DNA of 50,826 nt from Bacteroidales bacterium (GTDB taxonomy: Bacteria; Bacteroidota; Bacteroidia; Bacteroidales; UBA12077). The position numbers and the translations under genes are program-made. Where the stretch lies: contig DAOWGM010000175.1 in assembly GCA_030637515.1 (NCBI GenBank), positions 1 through 50,826 of the forward strand, in the 5' to 3' direction. Below are positions 1 through 8,681 of the stretch, piece by piece. Within the stretch, counting starts at the first letter, position 1, and the number at the start of each line of letters is the position of its first letter. Below the pieces are notes generated by a model. That model did no database searches, had not been told where the DNA came from, and worked only from the letters and a program-made list of their open reading frames with translations.

Positions 1-113
1 AAATCAATACTAATTTACAATTTATTTATAAATATATGCAAAAAGTTTGACTGAATGTTTCAAATAATATATAATAATACGATTTTTATAAACTAATCAT
101 ACCAAAATAAATA

Positions 114-121
114 TATTTTTG
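114..121 (+). promoter_or_regulatory. Putative -7 box for mltG
   Basis: TATTTTTG matches the Bacteroidota -7 consensus TAnnTTTG and lies 35 bases before the mltG start. I see no clear TTTG -33 element at the expected distance, and the surrounding 156 bases are AT-rich with nothing else recognisable. Confidence 0.4.
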
Positions 122-156
122 TACCGAAATAGTGGTTTTGTTAAAATTAAGGATAA

Positions 157-1191
157 ATGATGAATTCTAAGCTGTTTAAAACTATCGTTTTTATATTTTT
201 TATTGGTTTTATCGTATCAATTTTATTAGGAACGCGATATTATAATCGAATTTATAAAGCAAATAGTATAAGGGACAGTTATTTGTATATACCTACAGGA
301 TGTGATTTTAATGATGTTGTGGAGATCTTAACCAATGACAGTTTATTGAAAAATATTGAATCTTTTACATGGTTAGCTTTAAAAAAGAATTATCATAATC
401 ATGTTTATCCGGGAAGATATAAACTGGATAGTTTAATGAATAACAATGATGTAATTAATAAACTTAGATCTGGTCATCAGAATCCGGTTAAGGTTGTTTT
501 TAACAGTATAAGGACAAGGGAGCAGCTAGCTTCGAAAGTTTCAAAGCAAATAGAAGCAGATTCTGTTTCTTTAATGAAAGTGCTGAATAATGATTCAGTA
601 GCCTTTCGATATGCATTAAAACCTGAAACATTTACAAGTATTTTTATTCCGAATACATATGAATTTTGGTGGAATACTACAGCAGAGAAGTTTGTAGAAA
701 GAATGTACTCGGAATATGAACGATTCTGGAACGAGACAAGGAAGGAAAAAGCCAAAGTATTAAATCTTACACCAGAGGAAGTTACAACGCTGGCTTCAAT
801 TGTGGATGAGGAAACGTATTTTAATAATGAAATGCCAAGAGTTGCGGGTGTTTATATTAATAGATTAAGAAAAAGGATGCATTTGCAAGCCGATCCGACT
901 TTGAAGTTTGCTATAGGGGATTTTTCCATTAAACGTGTTTTAAATGTTCATAAGCAAATAAATTCGCCATACAATACATATAAAAGATATGGTTTACCTC
1001 CAGGACCTATTTCTTTTCCATCGGTTTCTGCTATTGATGCTGTATTAAACTTCGAAAGTCACAGTTATATCTATTTTTGTGCAAAGCCGGATTTTTCGGG
1101 TTATCATAATTTTGCAAAAACACTTTCGCAACATAATATTAATGCCCGCAATTATCAACAGGCATTAAATAAAGAAAGAATATGGAGGTAA
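157..1191 (+). CDS. mltG: Endolytic murein transglycosylase MltG (YceG family)
   Basis: Inner-membrane lytic transglycosylase that cuts nascent glycan strands and sets their length during peptidoglycan synthesis. One N-terminal membrane segment (about residues 8-27) is followed by a periplasmic YceG domain. The family signature is clear: LASIVDEET at about 213-220, then VYINRLRKRMHLQADPT, and YGLPPGPISFPSVSAIDA with NFAKTLSQHN near the C-terminus. The acidic cluster D217-E219 corresponds to the ASIVEKET motif that holds the catalytic Glu in E. coli MltG; the first position is Asp here. The length (344 aa) is normal. Two Met codons open the ORF and either could be the start. The stop lies 3 bases from the convergent TonB-domain gene, with no terminator between them. 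Confidence 0.95.
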   Translation: MMNSKLFKTIVFIFFIGFIVSILLGTRYYNRIYKANSIRDSYLYIPTGCDFNDVVEILTNDSLLKNIESFTWLALKKNYHNHVYPGRYKLDSLMNNNDVINKLRSGHQNPVKVVFNSIRTREQLASKVSKQIEADSVSLMKVLNNDSVAFRYALKPETFTSIFIPNTYEFWWNTTAEKFVERMYSEYERFWNETRKEKAKVLNLTPEEVTTLASIVDEETYFNNEMPRVAGVYINRLRKRMHLQADPTLKFAIGDFSIKRVLNVHKQINSPYNTYKRYGLPPGPISFPSVSAIDAVLNFESHSYIYFCAKPDFSGYHNFAKTLSQHNINARNYQQALNKERIWR

Positions 1192-1194
1192 GTT

Positions 1195-2391
1195 TTATTT
1201 ATTTTTTATAGTAAAGTTTATCGGAAAAGTAAATATTACATCAACAGCTTTGCCTTTTTGCGTTCCAGGTTCCCATTTTGGCGAACTATAAACAATCCTT
1301 AAAGCTTCCTGATCAAGTGCCGGATGAACTCCACGAGCTACTTTGGCATCTTTTACATATCCATTTTTCCCGACAGTAAACTGAACATAAACTCTTCCTT
1401 CAATATTTTCGTTAAGAGCCTCTTGTGGATATTGCATTTCTTGTTTAACAAAATCATTAAAGTTCTTTATCTTGTTTGCCTTGTCTTTATACTTAGGCAT
1501 TTTCTCAACCACAAAATAAACCGTGGTTGATTCTTCTTCTTTTGTTATACCTTCTTGTGTGTTAATAATTGTTTCTGTTTTTGTTACTTCTGGTGTTATT
1601 TTCTCAATATCCTTAGATTGAAATTTTCCTGCAAAAGTTAAAACAACAATATTGTTCTGTTGTTTATCTGTAAGGTTGTCTACATGTAAATGATAAACTC
1701 CAGTGTGGTTGCATTTCATTGAGAAACTAATAACTCCTTTTTGATCAGATTTATTATGAAATAAAACGTTTTCTTTATTATCGTATAAATTAATTTTAAT
1801 ATCATCAGGATTATTAACAAATGTATAGAACTTGTATAATGTATTTTTACTTAAAACAACTGAAGATCTAAATTTGCTGTAAGGTTCAAGATGTGAATTA
1901 AATTCTTTCAGAAATGTTTCATCTTTTATTTCTTCCTGAATTTCTTTTCGCATTTCATCAATTCCCTGTAGTTTAAAAATACCGGCGTCTGTTAAAGTTG
2001 CCATAGTCATAATCGGTTCACTAGAAATGTTTTTTATTAATAAATGATAAACCTGAGATTTAGTACATCTGGTTGTAAATCGTAAAAATCCTCGATCACT
2101 TTTTATATTTCGAAATAATAACTTGTCATTGCTATCATAAAGTGAAACTTGTAGATGATTCTTTTTATTTAACCAGGCATACCAACTGTAAAGTGTTCCT
2201 TTATTTAGAGAAATAGAATAACGAACTTCCTGATTTGGTTCTACATTAAAGATAAAATCTTTTAAGAAGGATTCTTTTTCCATTTTATAGTACTTTTCAA
2301 TCCCTACTCTAATTCCTTCAACGTTTTGTGATTTAGAATTAAATTGTATTCCAAAGACAAAGGCTATAAGTATGATAGTTATTTTTTTCAT
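1195..2391 (-). CDS. Exported protein with duplicated beta domain and TonB C-terminal domain
   Basis: 398 aa with a cleavable-looking signal peptide (about 1-21) rather than the N-terminal anchor of classical TonB. Two homologous segments follow, at about 43-147 and 163-265. Each runs from a TLYxxY motif through L(Y)D-x-LLF/VLFxN and VYHLxxxN to a tail of the MATLTDAGIFK / VVLTFAGKFQ type, so the domain is an internal duplication. A TonB C-terminal domain occupies about 330-396 (GRVYVQFTVGKNGYVKDAKV, then the conserved ALRIV...KWEPGTQKGKAV stretch). It is the last gene of a sigma-FecR-TonB operon, 13 bases after fecR. A role in energy or signal transfer to an outer-membrane receptor is inferred; the duplicated domain may be a ligand or lipid-facing module. 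I do not recognise the duplicated domain. Confidence 0.8.
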   Translation of the reverse strand: MKKITIILIAFVFGIQFNSKSQNVEGIRVGIEKYYKMEKESFLKDFIFNVEPNQEVRYSISLNKGTLYSWYAWLNKKNHLQVSLYDSNDKLLFRNIKSDRGFLRFTTRCTKSQVYHLLIKNISSEPIMTMATLTDAGIFKLQGIDEMRKEIQEEIKDETFLKEFNSHLEPYSKFRSSVVLSKNTLYKFYTFVNNPDDIKINLYDNKENVLFHNKSDQKGVISFSMKCNHTGVYHLHVDNLTDKQQNNIVVLTFAGKFQSKDIEKITPEVTKTETIINTQEGITKEEESTTVYFVVEKMPKYKDKANKIKNFNDFVKQEMQYPQEALNENIEGRVYVQFTVGKNGYVKDAKVARGVHPALDQEALRIVYSSPKWEPGTQKGKAVDVIFTFPINFTIKNK

Positions 2392-2404
2392 GTTTTTTTG
2401 ATTT

Positions 2405-3358
2405 TTAATTAATAGTTAGATTGTTTCCATCCGCGGAGATTTCACAATTAAGGTCATTCTGAATTTTTTCCAGAATTTCGTCAATATCAGCATTTGTAAA
2501 TGTTGCTGTAAATTGTTTATTATTAAGATCTTTGTTTTTAATTACTACAGGTATATTGTAGTATTTAGATAAAAAATTTGTTACCGCACTCAATGAAGTT
2601 TCATCAAAGCGTAATAAACCGGTTTTCCATACTAAATAATTTATGCTATTATCCGTTTCGGTTGCAATAAATTCTGCTACAGGGTTGTAAGTTGCTTTTT
2701 GTCCTTTGTTCAGCATTAGTTTCGTTGATTCTGGTAAGAAAGGATTATAAAGCTCGACTTCACCTTCTTCAACTTTTGCAATAAGTTCATCTGCATTTTC
2801 ATTTGAATTAATATAAAAGGAAGCAGAATTAGTTGTGAATTCAATGTTTTTACAAACAACTCCAAGCTTTTTCTTGCGTTTTTGATTAATCTCAAAATAA
2901 GCCTCTCCATCTACAAATATTTTAGATTTTCTATTTATCTCTAAGGGAATTTTTATTGTACTTTGGGAGTTTAACCAAACTGTAATTTCATCTGTAACAT
3001 GCAAAGTGATTTTTTCTCCTGCATCAACTGAAATTTCTGCATATTGTACAGGATCTTTAGTTTTATTAAATTCTATAATTGTGAATATTATAATAGCTGT
3101 TAAAGCTGCTGTATATATTGGTTTTAATACAGTCTTATAATTAATAAAAGGGATTAATGATTTGATGTTTCTGAGAAAATTTGTGTTGTTGTTAATTGAT
3201 TTATTAATTGATTTTAAAGATTTTAAAGTATCTGTATCATAATTATTGAAATCAATTTCTGAATATTCAATATTGTGGTGGTTTAAAACCTGATCTAAAT
3301 CAAATTCGGTTTCGATTTTGTTCTTTCTATTTTTAAATATGTTAAGTAGTCTTTTCAT
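2405..3358 (-). CDS. FecR-type anti-sigma factor
   Basis: 317 aa. A cytoplasmic N-terminal region of about 75 residues leads to one membrane span near 80-98 (YTAALTAIIIFTIIEF). The periplasmic FecR core follows (about 110-215), with the family landmarks TDEITVWLNSQSTI, VDGEAYFEI and VEEGEVELYNP. The C-terminus (about 245-317) is a DUF4974/secretin-N-like domain (RFDETSLSAVTNFLSKYYN ... FTATFTNADIDEILEKI). FecR proteins hold an ECF sigma factor inactive until an outer-membrane transducer signals. The gene sits 34 bases after the ECF sigma gene and just ahead of the TonB-domain gene. The usual SusC-like transducer with an N-terminal signalling domain is not seen in this window. Confidence 0.92.
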   Translation of the reverse strand: MKRLLNIFKNRKNKIETEFDLDQVLNHHNIEYSEIDFNNYDTDTLKSLKSINKSINNNTNFLRNIKSLIPFINYKTVLKPIYTAALTAIIIFTIIEFNKTKDPVQYAEISVDAGEKITLHVTDEITVWLNSQSTIKIPLEINRKSKIFVDGEAYFEINQKRKKKLGVVCKNIEFTTNSASFYINSNENADELIAKVEEGEVELYNPFLPESTKLMLNKGQKATYNPVAEFIATETDNSINYLVWKTGLLRFDETSLSAVTNFLSKYYNIPVVIKNKDLNNKQFTATFTNADIDEILEKIQNDLNCEISADGNNLTIN

Positions 3359-3392
3359 TCTATTTGTATAACGTTTACAAAAAATTGTTCCC

Positions 3393-3947
3393 CTAATATT
3401 TTATTTGATTTTTAAATGGTTCCAAATATTGTCGCATTTTTTTGTAAGCAATGGTGAGTTGATTTTCAACTGTTTTATTTGAAATTTTTAAGTGCTGAGC
3501 AATTTCTTTAATGCTTAGACCTTCTTGTTTTGCCAAACGAAATATTTCTTTGGCTTTAGGAGGTAGTTGTTCAATTGCAGTTTCAATAATAGCTTTTATT
3601 CTATTTTTATTGTCTTCTTCTATATTCTCGCCTGAATTGAGTTCGGAAATGATATTTTCTTCGTATTTTTTTCTGGTATTTACTTTTCTTATCTCATCAA
3701 TCACTTCATTTTTAGTATAGGCAAATAAAATCCTTCCTAAATTATCGGAACAAATAGTTTCAGATTTCTTTTGCCAGATTTTAATAAAGGTTTGCTGAAC
3801 AGATTCTTCTGCAATTATTGAATTGTTACAAAAATGTAAAGCAAAACGATAGAGAGGTTTATAATACTTAAAAAACAAATTATCGAAAGCAGATTTATTG
3901 CCTTGTTGAATTTCCTGAATTAAGTATTTATCGGATATATTATGCAT
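3393..3947 (-). CDS. ECF RNA polymerase sigma factor (Bacteroidota FecI-like)
   Basis: 184 aa, typical of the family. Sigma region 2 is at about 10-80 (FDNLFFKYYKPLYRFALHFC, then QQTFIKIWQKK) and region 4 at about 120-175 (LPPKAKEIFRLAKQEGLSIK, then EIAQHLKISNKTVENQLTIA). It heads the sigma-fecR-TonB operon. FecR should sequester it. A candidate promoter with a TTTG box, an 18-base spacer and TACGTTTT lies directly upstream. Its regulon is unknown, but the operon itself is the natural first target. Confidence 0.93.
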   Translation of the reverse strand: MHNISDKYLIQEIQQGNKSAFDNLFFKYYKPLYRFALHFCNNSIIAEESVQQTFIKIWQKKSETICSDNLGRILFAYTKNEVIDEIRKVNTRKKYEENIISELNSGENIEEDNKNRIKAIIETAIEQLPPKAKEIFRLAKQEGLSIKEIAQHLKISNKTVENQLTIAYKKMRQYLEPFKNQIKY

Positions 3948-3961
3948 TAATTTTTTTCTGT

Positions 3962-3991
3962 AAAACGTATCTCGGATTTAATACCCCCAAA
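3962..3991 (-). promoter_or_regulatory. Putative promoter of the sigma-fecR-TonB operon
   Basis: Read on the minus strand: TTTG (3991-3988), an 18-base spacer, then TACGTTTT (3969-3962), close to the Bacteroidota TTTG/TAnnTTTG pattern. The -7 box ends 15 bases before the sigma start codon. It could equally be an ECF-dependent autoregulated promoter. Confidence 0.45.
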
Positions 3992-4013
3992 GGAATCTTT
4001 TTTTATTGAGTTT

Positions 4014-5123
4014 TTAGAAAGCTAACCCGATTTTTGAATAAATATCTATCAAAATCTTTTCTTCATTTCCCCAACACAATTCCTGTGCAGCTTGCTCTGT
4101 ATTGTCTTTCCATTTTTTATAGAGTCCTTTTTGTTCAGTAATTTCTTTCAGTTTTTTGGCAAGTGCCTGCGGATTTTTATGTTCGTAAGTTGTTCCTATA
4201 TCATATTCTTTAATGATTTTTTGCATTTCGGGGAAAGGTGAAACTAATACAGGAACTCTTGCTTGTATGTAGTCAAAGAGTTTATTTGGTAAAGCATAAA
4301 AGTAATTTAATCCAATATTTTCTTCTAATGAAACTCCCAAGTCAGCTTTTTGTGTTTCTTCTTTTAATTTACTTATTGAAATACGCCCTCTTAGATCAAT
4401 TTTCTCTGTAAGATTTTTATCTTGAATTTGGTGTTGTAATTGTTTGGTTATATCACCGTCACCAAAAATTATAAGTTTTGCATTTTCAATAAATTGCATT
4501 GAATCTATTAGTTGCTCTAATCCTCTGCCAATGTTTAACGAACCCTGATATAGAATCTTAAAAGTTTCTGTTTTTTCTTGTTTTACAATCTTATCTGAAT
4601 TTATATAGTTTGGCAGGTTTCGCACTACACTCATTTTTATTCCATATAGTTTTTCGTATTCCAAGGCAATTGACTCAGAAACTGTATAAGCATATTTTAT
4701 TTTGGGTAGAATGCGTTTTTCAATTGATTTCCAAACATTCTGCGTCCTCTTTCGTTCTTGAAGTTCAGGAACTTCTGTAAAATATTCGTGACTATCGTAT
4801 ATGAGATTCATAGATTTTATTTTATAGGCTAAAAAAGAACCCAATAATGTGTCCAAATCATTGGAAACAACAATATCAAATTTCCTAAAAAGGATATAAA
4901 AGAATAGTCTAAAGTTATACTCCATGTAAAAACAAGGACCTTTTTTAAAGAGCAAGTTAAATCTCTTTGTTTGATATGGTCTATTATCCAAAGCAATGCT
5001 GTTTGGTTTTTTTCTTCCGACAACAGTAACTTTAGCTCCTGATTTTAGAAGTGTACACGATATTTTATGAACCCGATTATCGGTACTGAGATCATTTGTT
5101 ACTGCAAGTAAAATTCTTTTCAC
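4014..5123 (-). CDS. GT4-family glycosyltransferase
   Basis: Sugar-nucleotide-dependent transferase of the GT-B fold. The N-terminal half carries the opening strand KRILLAVTNDLSTDNRVHK, and the C-terminal half carries ILYQGSLNIGRGLEQLIDSM, LIIFGDGD and the donor-site region ENIGLNYFYALPNKLFDYIQ. I place the start at a GTG (5123), preceded by AGGAAACGGA, giving 369 aa. The open frame continues to 5333, but that longer version would overlap the divergent murB gene and adds a hydrophobic stretch without family resemblance. It probably acts on a surface glycan. No other glycan genes are adjacent, so the acceptor cannot be named. Confidence 0.85.
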   Translation of the reverse strand: MKRILLAVTNDLSTDNRVHKISCTLLKSGAKVTVVGRKKPNSIALDNRPYQTKRFNLLFKKGPCFYMEYNFRLFFYILFRKFDIVVSNDLDTLLGSFLAYKIKSMNLIYDSHEYFTEVPELQERKRTQNVWKSIEKRILPKIKYAYTVSESIALEYEKLYGIKMSVVRNLPNYINSDKIVKQEKTETFKILYQGSLNIGRGLEQLIDSMQFIENAKLIIFGDGDITKQLQHQIQDKNLTEKIDLRGRISISKLKEETQKADLGVSLEENIGLNYFYALPNKLFDYIQARVPVLVSPFPEMQKIIKEYDIGTTYEHKNPQALAKKLKEITEQKGLYKKWKDNTEQAAQELCWGNEEKILIDIYSKIGLAF

Positions 5124-5163
5124 TTCCGTTTCCTGCTTTTTATTATAATTATACAGCAATATG

Positions 5164-5171
5164 TATCTTTG
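5164..5171 (+). promoter_or_regulatory. -7 box of murB promoter
   Basis: TATCTTTG is an exact TAnnTTTG match 20 bases before the murB ATG, with a T-rich stretch near 5137-5142 at about -33. It implies a very short leader, and it lies in the 68-base divergent space next to the glycosyltransferase start. Confidence 0.6.
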
Positions 5172-5191
5172 AACAATAAAAATAACAACAT

Positions 5192-6205
5192 ATGTTTGAA
5201 ATAAAAGAAAATATATCACTAAAAAATTATAATACTTTTGGGATTGATGTAAAAAGCAGGTTTTTTGTTGAATGCACTTCATCTCAGGAGATAGTTGATT
5301 TTTTAAAAACACGTCAAAACCCAAATTTGCCATTATTGGTTTTAGGTGGCGGAAGCAATGTTCTTTTTACTAAGGATTTTGATGGATATATTCTTCGACC
5401 TTCAACAAAAGGAATTGAAATTATTAATGAATCTGATGATGATATTACTATAAAAGTAGGAGCAGGTGAAGACTGGGACGAATTTGTTGCATACTGTGTT
5501 GAGCGAAACTGGGGCGGAATTGAAAATTTATCGTTAATTCCGGGTAATGTTGGAACTTGTCCAATTCAAAATATTGGTGCGTATGGAGTAGAGGTTGAAG
5601 ATGTTATTGCGGAAGTTGAAGCTTTGAATATTTCTACTTTTAAAACAGAATGTTTTAAAAATGATGAATGCGAATTTGCATATCGTGATAGTATATTTAA
5701 GAGAAAGTTGAAAGGAACTCAAATTATAACACATGTATCATTTAAATTACAAAAACAGCCTGTTTTTAAGCTCGATTATGGGAAGCTAAAGGATGAACTA
5801 AATAGATTCGATAAAGTAAACTTAGCAAATATAAGACAAGCAGTTATTGATATTAGAAACTCAAAATTGCCAAAACCTGAAGAGATTGGAAATGCAGGAA
5901 GTTTCTTCAAAAATCCTGTTATTGAGAAATTGAAAGCTATTGAATTATTATCTCAATATGAAGATATGCCAAGCTATGACCAAGGTTTGGGAAAGGTAAA
6001 AATTCCAGCAGGCTGGTTAATTGAAAAAGCAGGATGGAAAGGGAAAAGAATTGGTAATGCAGGAGTACACAAAAACCAAGCTCTGGTTTTAGTAAATTAT
6101 GGAGGTTCCTCAGGTTCGGATATTTACAATGTGGCTACAGAGATCCAGAAATCGGTTAAAAACATGTTTGATATTGATATAGCTATGGAAGTGAATATTG
6201 TTTAA
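5192..6205 (+). CDS. murB: UDP-N-acetylenolpyruvoylglucosamine reductase MurB (type I)
   Basis: FAD enzyme that uses NADPH to reduce UDP-GlcNAc-enolpyruvate to UDP-MurNAc, the second committed step of peptidoglycan synthesis. FAD-binding motifs are visible: LLVLGGGSNVLF at about 50-61 and LIPGNVGTCPIQNIGAYGVE at about 115-134. The substrate loop FAYRDSIFKRKL marks the E. coli-like type I enzyme. NAGSFFKNP holds the catalytic Ser, and the terminal MEVNIV keeps the Glu equivalent to E. coli Glu325. The length of 337 aa is normal. The stop overlaps the end of the convergent nitroreductase gene by 4 bases. Confidence 0.97.
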   Translation: MFEIKENISLKNYNTFGIDVKSRFFVECTSSQEIVDFLKTRQNPNLPLLVLGGGSNVLFTKDFDGYILRPSTKGIEIINESDDDITIKVGAGEDWDEFVAYCVERNWGGIENLSLIPGNVGTCPIQNIGAYGVEVEDVIAEVEALNISTFKTECFKNDECEFAYRDSIFKRKLKGTQIITHVSFKLQKQPVFKLDYGKLKDELNRFDKVNLANIRQAVIDIRNSKLPKPEEIGNAGSFFKNPVIEKLKAIELLSQYEDMPSYDQGLGKVKIPAGWLIEKAGWKGKRIGNAGVHKNQALVLVNYGGSSGSDIYNVATEIQKSVKNMFDIDIAMEVNIV

Positions 6206-6753
6206 TAACTATTATAGCTGATAATATCTGAAATGTCTTTCCTTCGTTTTTCACGTGTTTCTTTTTCAGGATAACCAATTGTTATAATTAATGGAACTCT
6301 TTTTGATTTCGGTATATTTAATAGTTTTTTTACTTTAGTTTCATCAAACCAACCTATCATACAGGTTCCAAGTTTTTCAGCGGCAGCTTGTAAACAAATA
6401 TGTTCAGCTGTAATTCCAATATCAATTAATGGGAATTGTTTGTTCTTTATTAAACTTCCTGCGCTTGAAGTGAAATTAGCTTTTTCTTCTACAATTATAA
6501 TATGAACTGGTGCTTGTTTTGTAAAATGATTCATCCTTAAAACTTTACTTGAAGTACAGTCAGCAATTTTATTTTTCAGGTCCGGCTGGTCTACAACAAT
6601 AAACTTCCAAGGTTGCGCATTGCAGGCAGACGGAGCCAGGCGTCCGGCTTCTAAAACTCGTTCAAGTTTTTCTTTTTCTATTGGAGTTGAAAGGTATGCT
6701 CTATCGCTTTGGCGATAGTTAATTAATTCAAGTAAATCAGATCCGTTAATCAT
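6202..6753 (-). CDS. Nitroreductase-family flavoprotein
   Basis: 183 aa from the ATG at 6753 (MINGSDLLELINYRQSDRAY). The frame is open to 6822, but the extra 23 residues run into an intergenic fold-back repeat, so the shorter start is preferred. Family features: YRQSDRAYLSTPIEKEKLER near the N-terminus, then RLAPSACNAQPWKFIVV for the FMN phosphate, and EHICLQAAAEKLGTCMIGWF followed by IGYPEKETREKRR. Members use FMN and NAD(P)H to reduce nitro groups, quinones or enones; the substrate is not predictable. A second member lies at 22942-23493 in this window. Confidence 0.88.
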   Translation of the reverse strand: MINGSDLLELINYRQSDRAYLSTPIEKEKLERVLEAGRLAPSACNAQPWKFIVVDQPDLKNKIADCTSSKVLRMNHFTKQAPVHIIIVEEKANFTSSAGSLIKNKQFPLIDIGITAEHICLQAAAEKLGTCMIGWFDETKVKKLLNIPKSKRVPLIITIGYPEKETREKRRKDISDIISYNSY

Positions 6754-6813
6754 ATTAAAAAATGAGTTAGGGCTACGTTTAAGATTTGTAAATTTAATGA
6801 AAAGTTGTATATT

Positions 6814-6893
6814 CTTCGACAAGCTCAGAACTCTCTCATGAGCGGAGTGAGTAATGACAACTTTTTATAATTGTCACACTGAGCTTGTCGAAG
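6814..6893. repeat. Fold-back intergenic repeat (GTCAT/TTCGACAAGCTCAG family)
   Basis: CTTCGACAAGCTCAG (6814-6828) and CTGAGCTTGTCGAAG (6879-6893) form a perfect 15-base inverted repeat with a 50-base interior that contains GAGCGGAGTGAGTAATGAC. A second inverted pair, AAAAGTTGT (near 6800) and ACAACTTTT (near 6857), is interleaved with it. Related copies lie at 23571, 31380, 36888 and 49930-50064. Confidence 0.8.
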
Positions 6894-6919
6894 TGTGAAG
6901 TTAAAGTATTAATTTAGAA

Positions 6920-8611
6920 TTAGTATCCGGCAGCTTGTCCGTCTTTTCTGGATTCCGAAGCTCCGTAATAAACTCCATTTTTAGCATCGTACATTATTGC
7001 TTGATAACCACCATATCCACCAAGATCGAAAGTTATTTTATGTCCTTTTTTCATAAGTTCGCGAATAACTTCATAATCAATTCCCGATTCAAGATATAAG
7101 GTTCCTCCATCTTCCATAATTTCTCCTGTTGGTTGTGAGCTACCTCCATGTCTTATTCTTGGTGCATCTCCTGCTTCCTGTAAGTTCATTCCAAAATCAA
7201 CCATATTTATAACAATTTGAGCATGACCTTGTGGTTGCATAGAACCACCCATAAGTCCAAAACTCATAAATGGTTTTCCATCTTTTGTTACAAATGCAGG
7301 AATAATTGTATGAAATGGTCTTTTCCCAGGCTCATAACAATTCATGTGGTTTTCATCCAAACTAAATAGTTCGCCACGATCTTGTAAAATAAATCCTAAA
7401 CCTTTCGGTGTCATTCCAGAACCCATTCCACGGTAATTGCTTTGAATCAATGAAACCATATTCCCATATTGATCAGCAACTGTAAGATAAATTGTATTAC
7501 CTTGTTCTAACTCTCCTGCAGGATATTCTTCAGCAGCAAAATCAGGATCTATTAATTTTCTTCTTTCATTAGAATACTCTTTTGAAATTAATTTTTCGAT
7601 AGGAATATCATTAAAATCCATATCGGAGTAATATTTTGCTCTGTCTTCAAATGCAAGCTTTTTTGCTTCTGTAAATGCATGAATGTATTCAGTGCTTCCA
7701 AATCCCATTGATGCTATATCATAACCTTCAAGGATATTTAACATTTGTAAGGCAGCAGTTCCTTGTCCGTTCGGAGGTAATTCCCAAACGTCAAAACCAC
7801 GATAATTAACTGAAATTGGTTCAATCCATTCTGATTTATGACTTGCCAGATCTTCGTATGATAGAAAACCATCTTGTTCTTTAATGTATCTGTCAATCTC
7901 TTTGGCTATTTCGCCCTTGTAGAAAACATCTCGTCCTCCTTTGGCAATCTTCTCAAGTGTGTTTGCAAGGTATGGATTTTTAAAGATCTCTCCTTTTGCC
8001 GGAGCCTTTCCGTTTATAGTATATATTTCTGAAAAATTTGAAAATTCTTCTAACCTTGGTACACTATGATCCCAGTAATATGCTATTAATTCACTTACTG
8101 GAAAACCTTCACGAGCATATTTTATTGCAGGATCAAGAATCTCTGCCATTTTTAAGGTTCCAAATTTCTTATGCATTTCGAACCATCCATCAACACAACC
8201 AGGAACAGATACCGGTAAAGGACCATGTGAAGGTATTTTGTCGTAACCATTTTCTTTAAAATAATTTAAAGTAAGCGATTTGGGAGATCGTCCGCTTGCA
8301 TTAAGTCCATAGAGTTTTTGAGTTTTTGCATCCCAAATAATAGCAAATAAATCGCCACCCATTCCATTTCCGGTAGGTTCCATTAAACCAAGAGTTGCAT
8401 TTGCAGCAATAGCAGCATCTATAGCGTTACCACCTTTTTTTAAGATATCTAATGCAACTTGTGTTGCTAATGGTTGGCTTGTTGCTGCCATTCCATGTTT
8501 AGCAATAACTTCTGAGCGTGTTGCAAATGTTTTTCCTGTAACTCTATCTTGTGCACACATAATATTAATGCTTGAAATTGTTATTAATAAAGCAATTACA
8601 ATATTTTTCAT
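6920..8611 (-). CDS. ggt: Gamma-glutamyltransferase (Ntn-hydrolase)
   Basis: Exported enzyme that cleaves or transfers the gamma-glutamyl group of glutathione and related amides. A signal peptide (about 1-20, ending CAQ) is followed by a complete GGT precursor of 563 aa. The N-terminal chain has GGNAIDAAIAANATLGLMEP and GNGMGGDLFAIIWD. Autoprocessing should occur before Thr373 (GNTIYLTVADQYGNMVSLIQ), which becomes the small-subunit nucleophile. The small subunit carries SNYRGMGSGMTP, PGKRPFHTIIPAF and FGLMGGSMQPQGHAQIVINM. It is monocistronic as far as can be seen. Glutathione or gamma-glutamyl peptide scavenging in the periplasm is the likely role. Confidence 0.94.
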   Translation of the reverse strand: MKNIVIALLITISSINIMCAQDRVTGKTFATRSEVIAKHGMAATSQPLATQVALDILKKGGNAIDAAIAANATLGLMEPTGNGMGGDLFAIIWDAKTQKLYGLNASGRSPKSLTLNYFKENGYDKIPSHGPLPVSVPGCVDGWFEMHKKFGTLKMAEILDPAIKYAREGFPVSELIAYYWDHSVPRLEEFSNFSEIYTINGKAPAKGEIFKNPYLANTLEKIAKGGRDVFYKGEIAKEIDRYIKEQDGFLSYEDLASHKSEWIEPISVNYRGFDVWELPPNGQGTAALQMLNILEGYDIASMGFGSTEYIHAFTEAKKLAFEDRAKYYSDMDFNDIPIEKLISKEYSNERRKLIDPDFAAEEYPAGELEQGNTIYLTVADQYGNMVSLIQSNYRGMGSGMTPKGLGFILQDRGELFSLDENHMNCYEPGKRPFHTIIPAFVTKDGKPFMSFGLMGGSMQPQGHAQIVINMVDFGMNLQEAGDAPRIRHGGSSQPTGEIMEDGGTLYLESGIDYEVIRELMKKGHKITFDLGGYGGYQAIMYDAKNGVYYGASESRKDGQAAGY

Positions 8612-8681
8612 GATGTATATTTTGAGTTTTTGAGATTAAATATTGGACATGGAATAAAAGAAATAGTTTAAAAACAGTAAA

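Noticed and set aside
477..755. Minus-strand ORF within mltG
   Set aside because: Shadow of a well-supported gene; no start context or family similarity.
5124..5333. N-terminal extension of the glycosyltransferase over murB
   Set aside because: It overlaps murB on the other strand, and a GTG with a Shine-Dalgarno-like stretch gives the expected family start.
6754..6822. N-terminal extension of the nitroreductase
   Set aside because: The added residues run into a fold-back repeat and have no family similarity; the ATG at 6753 gives a normal N-terminus.
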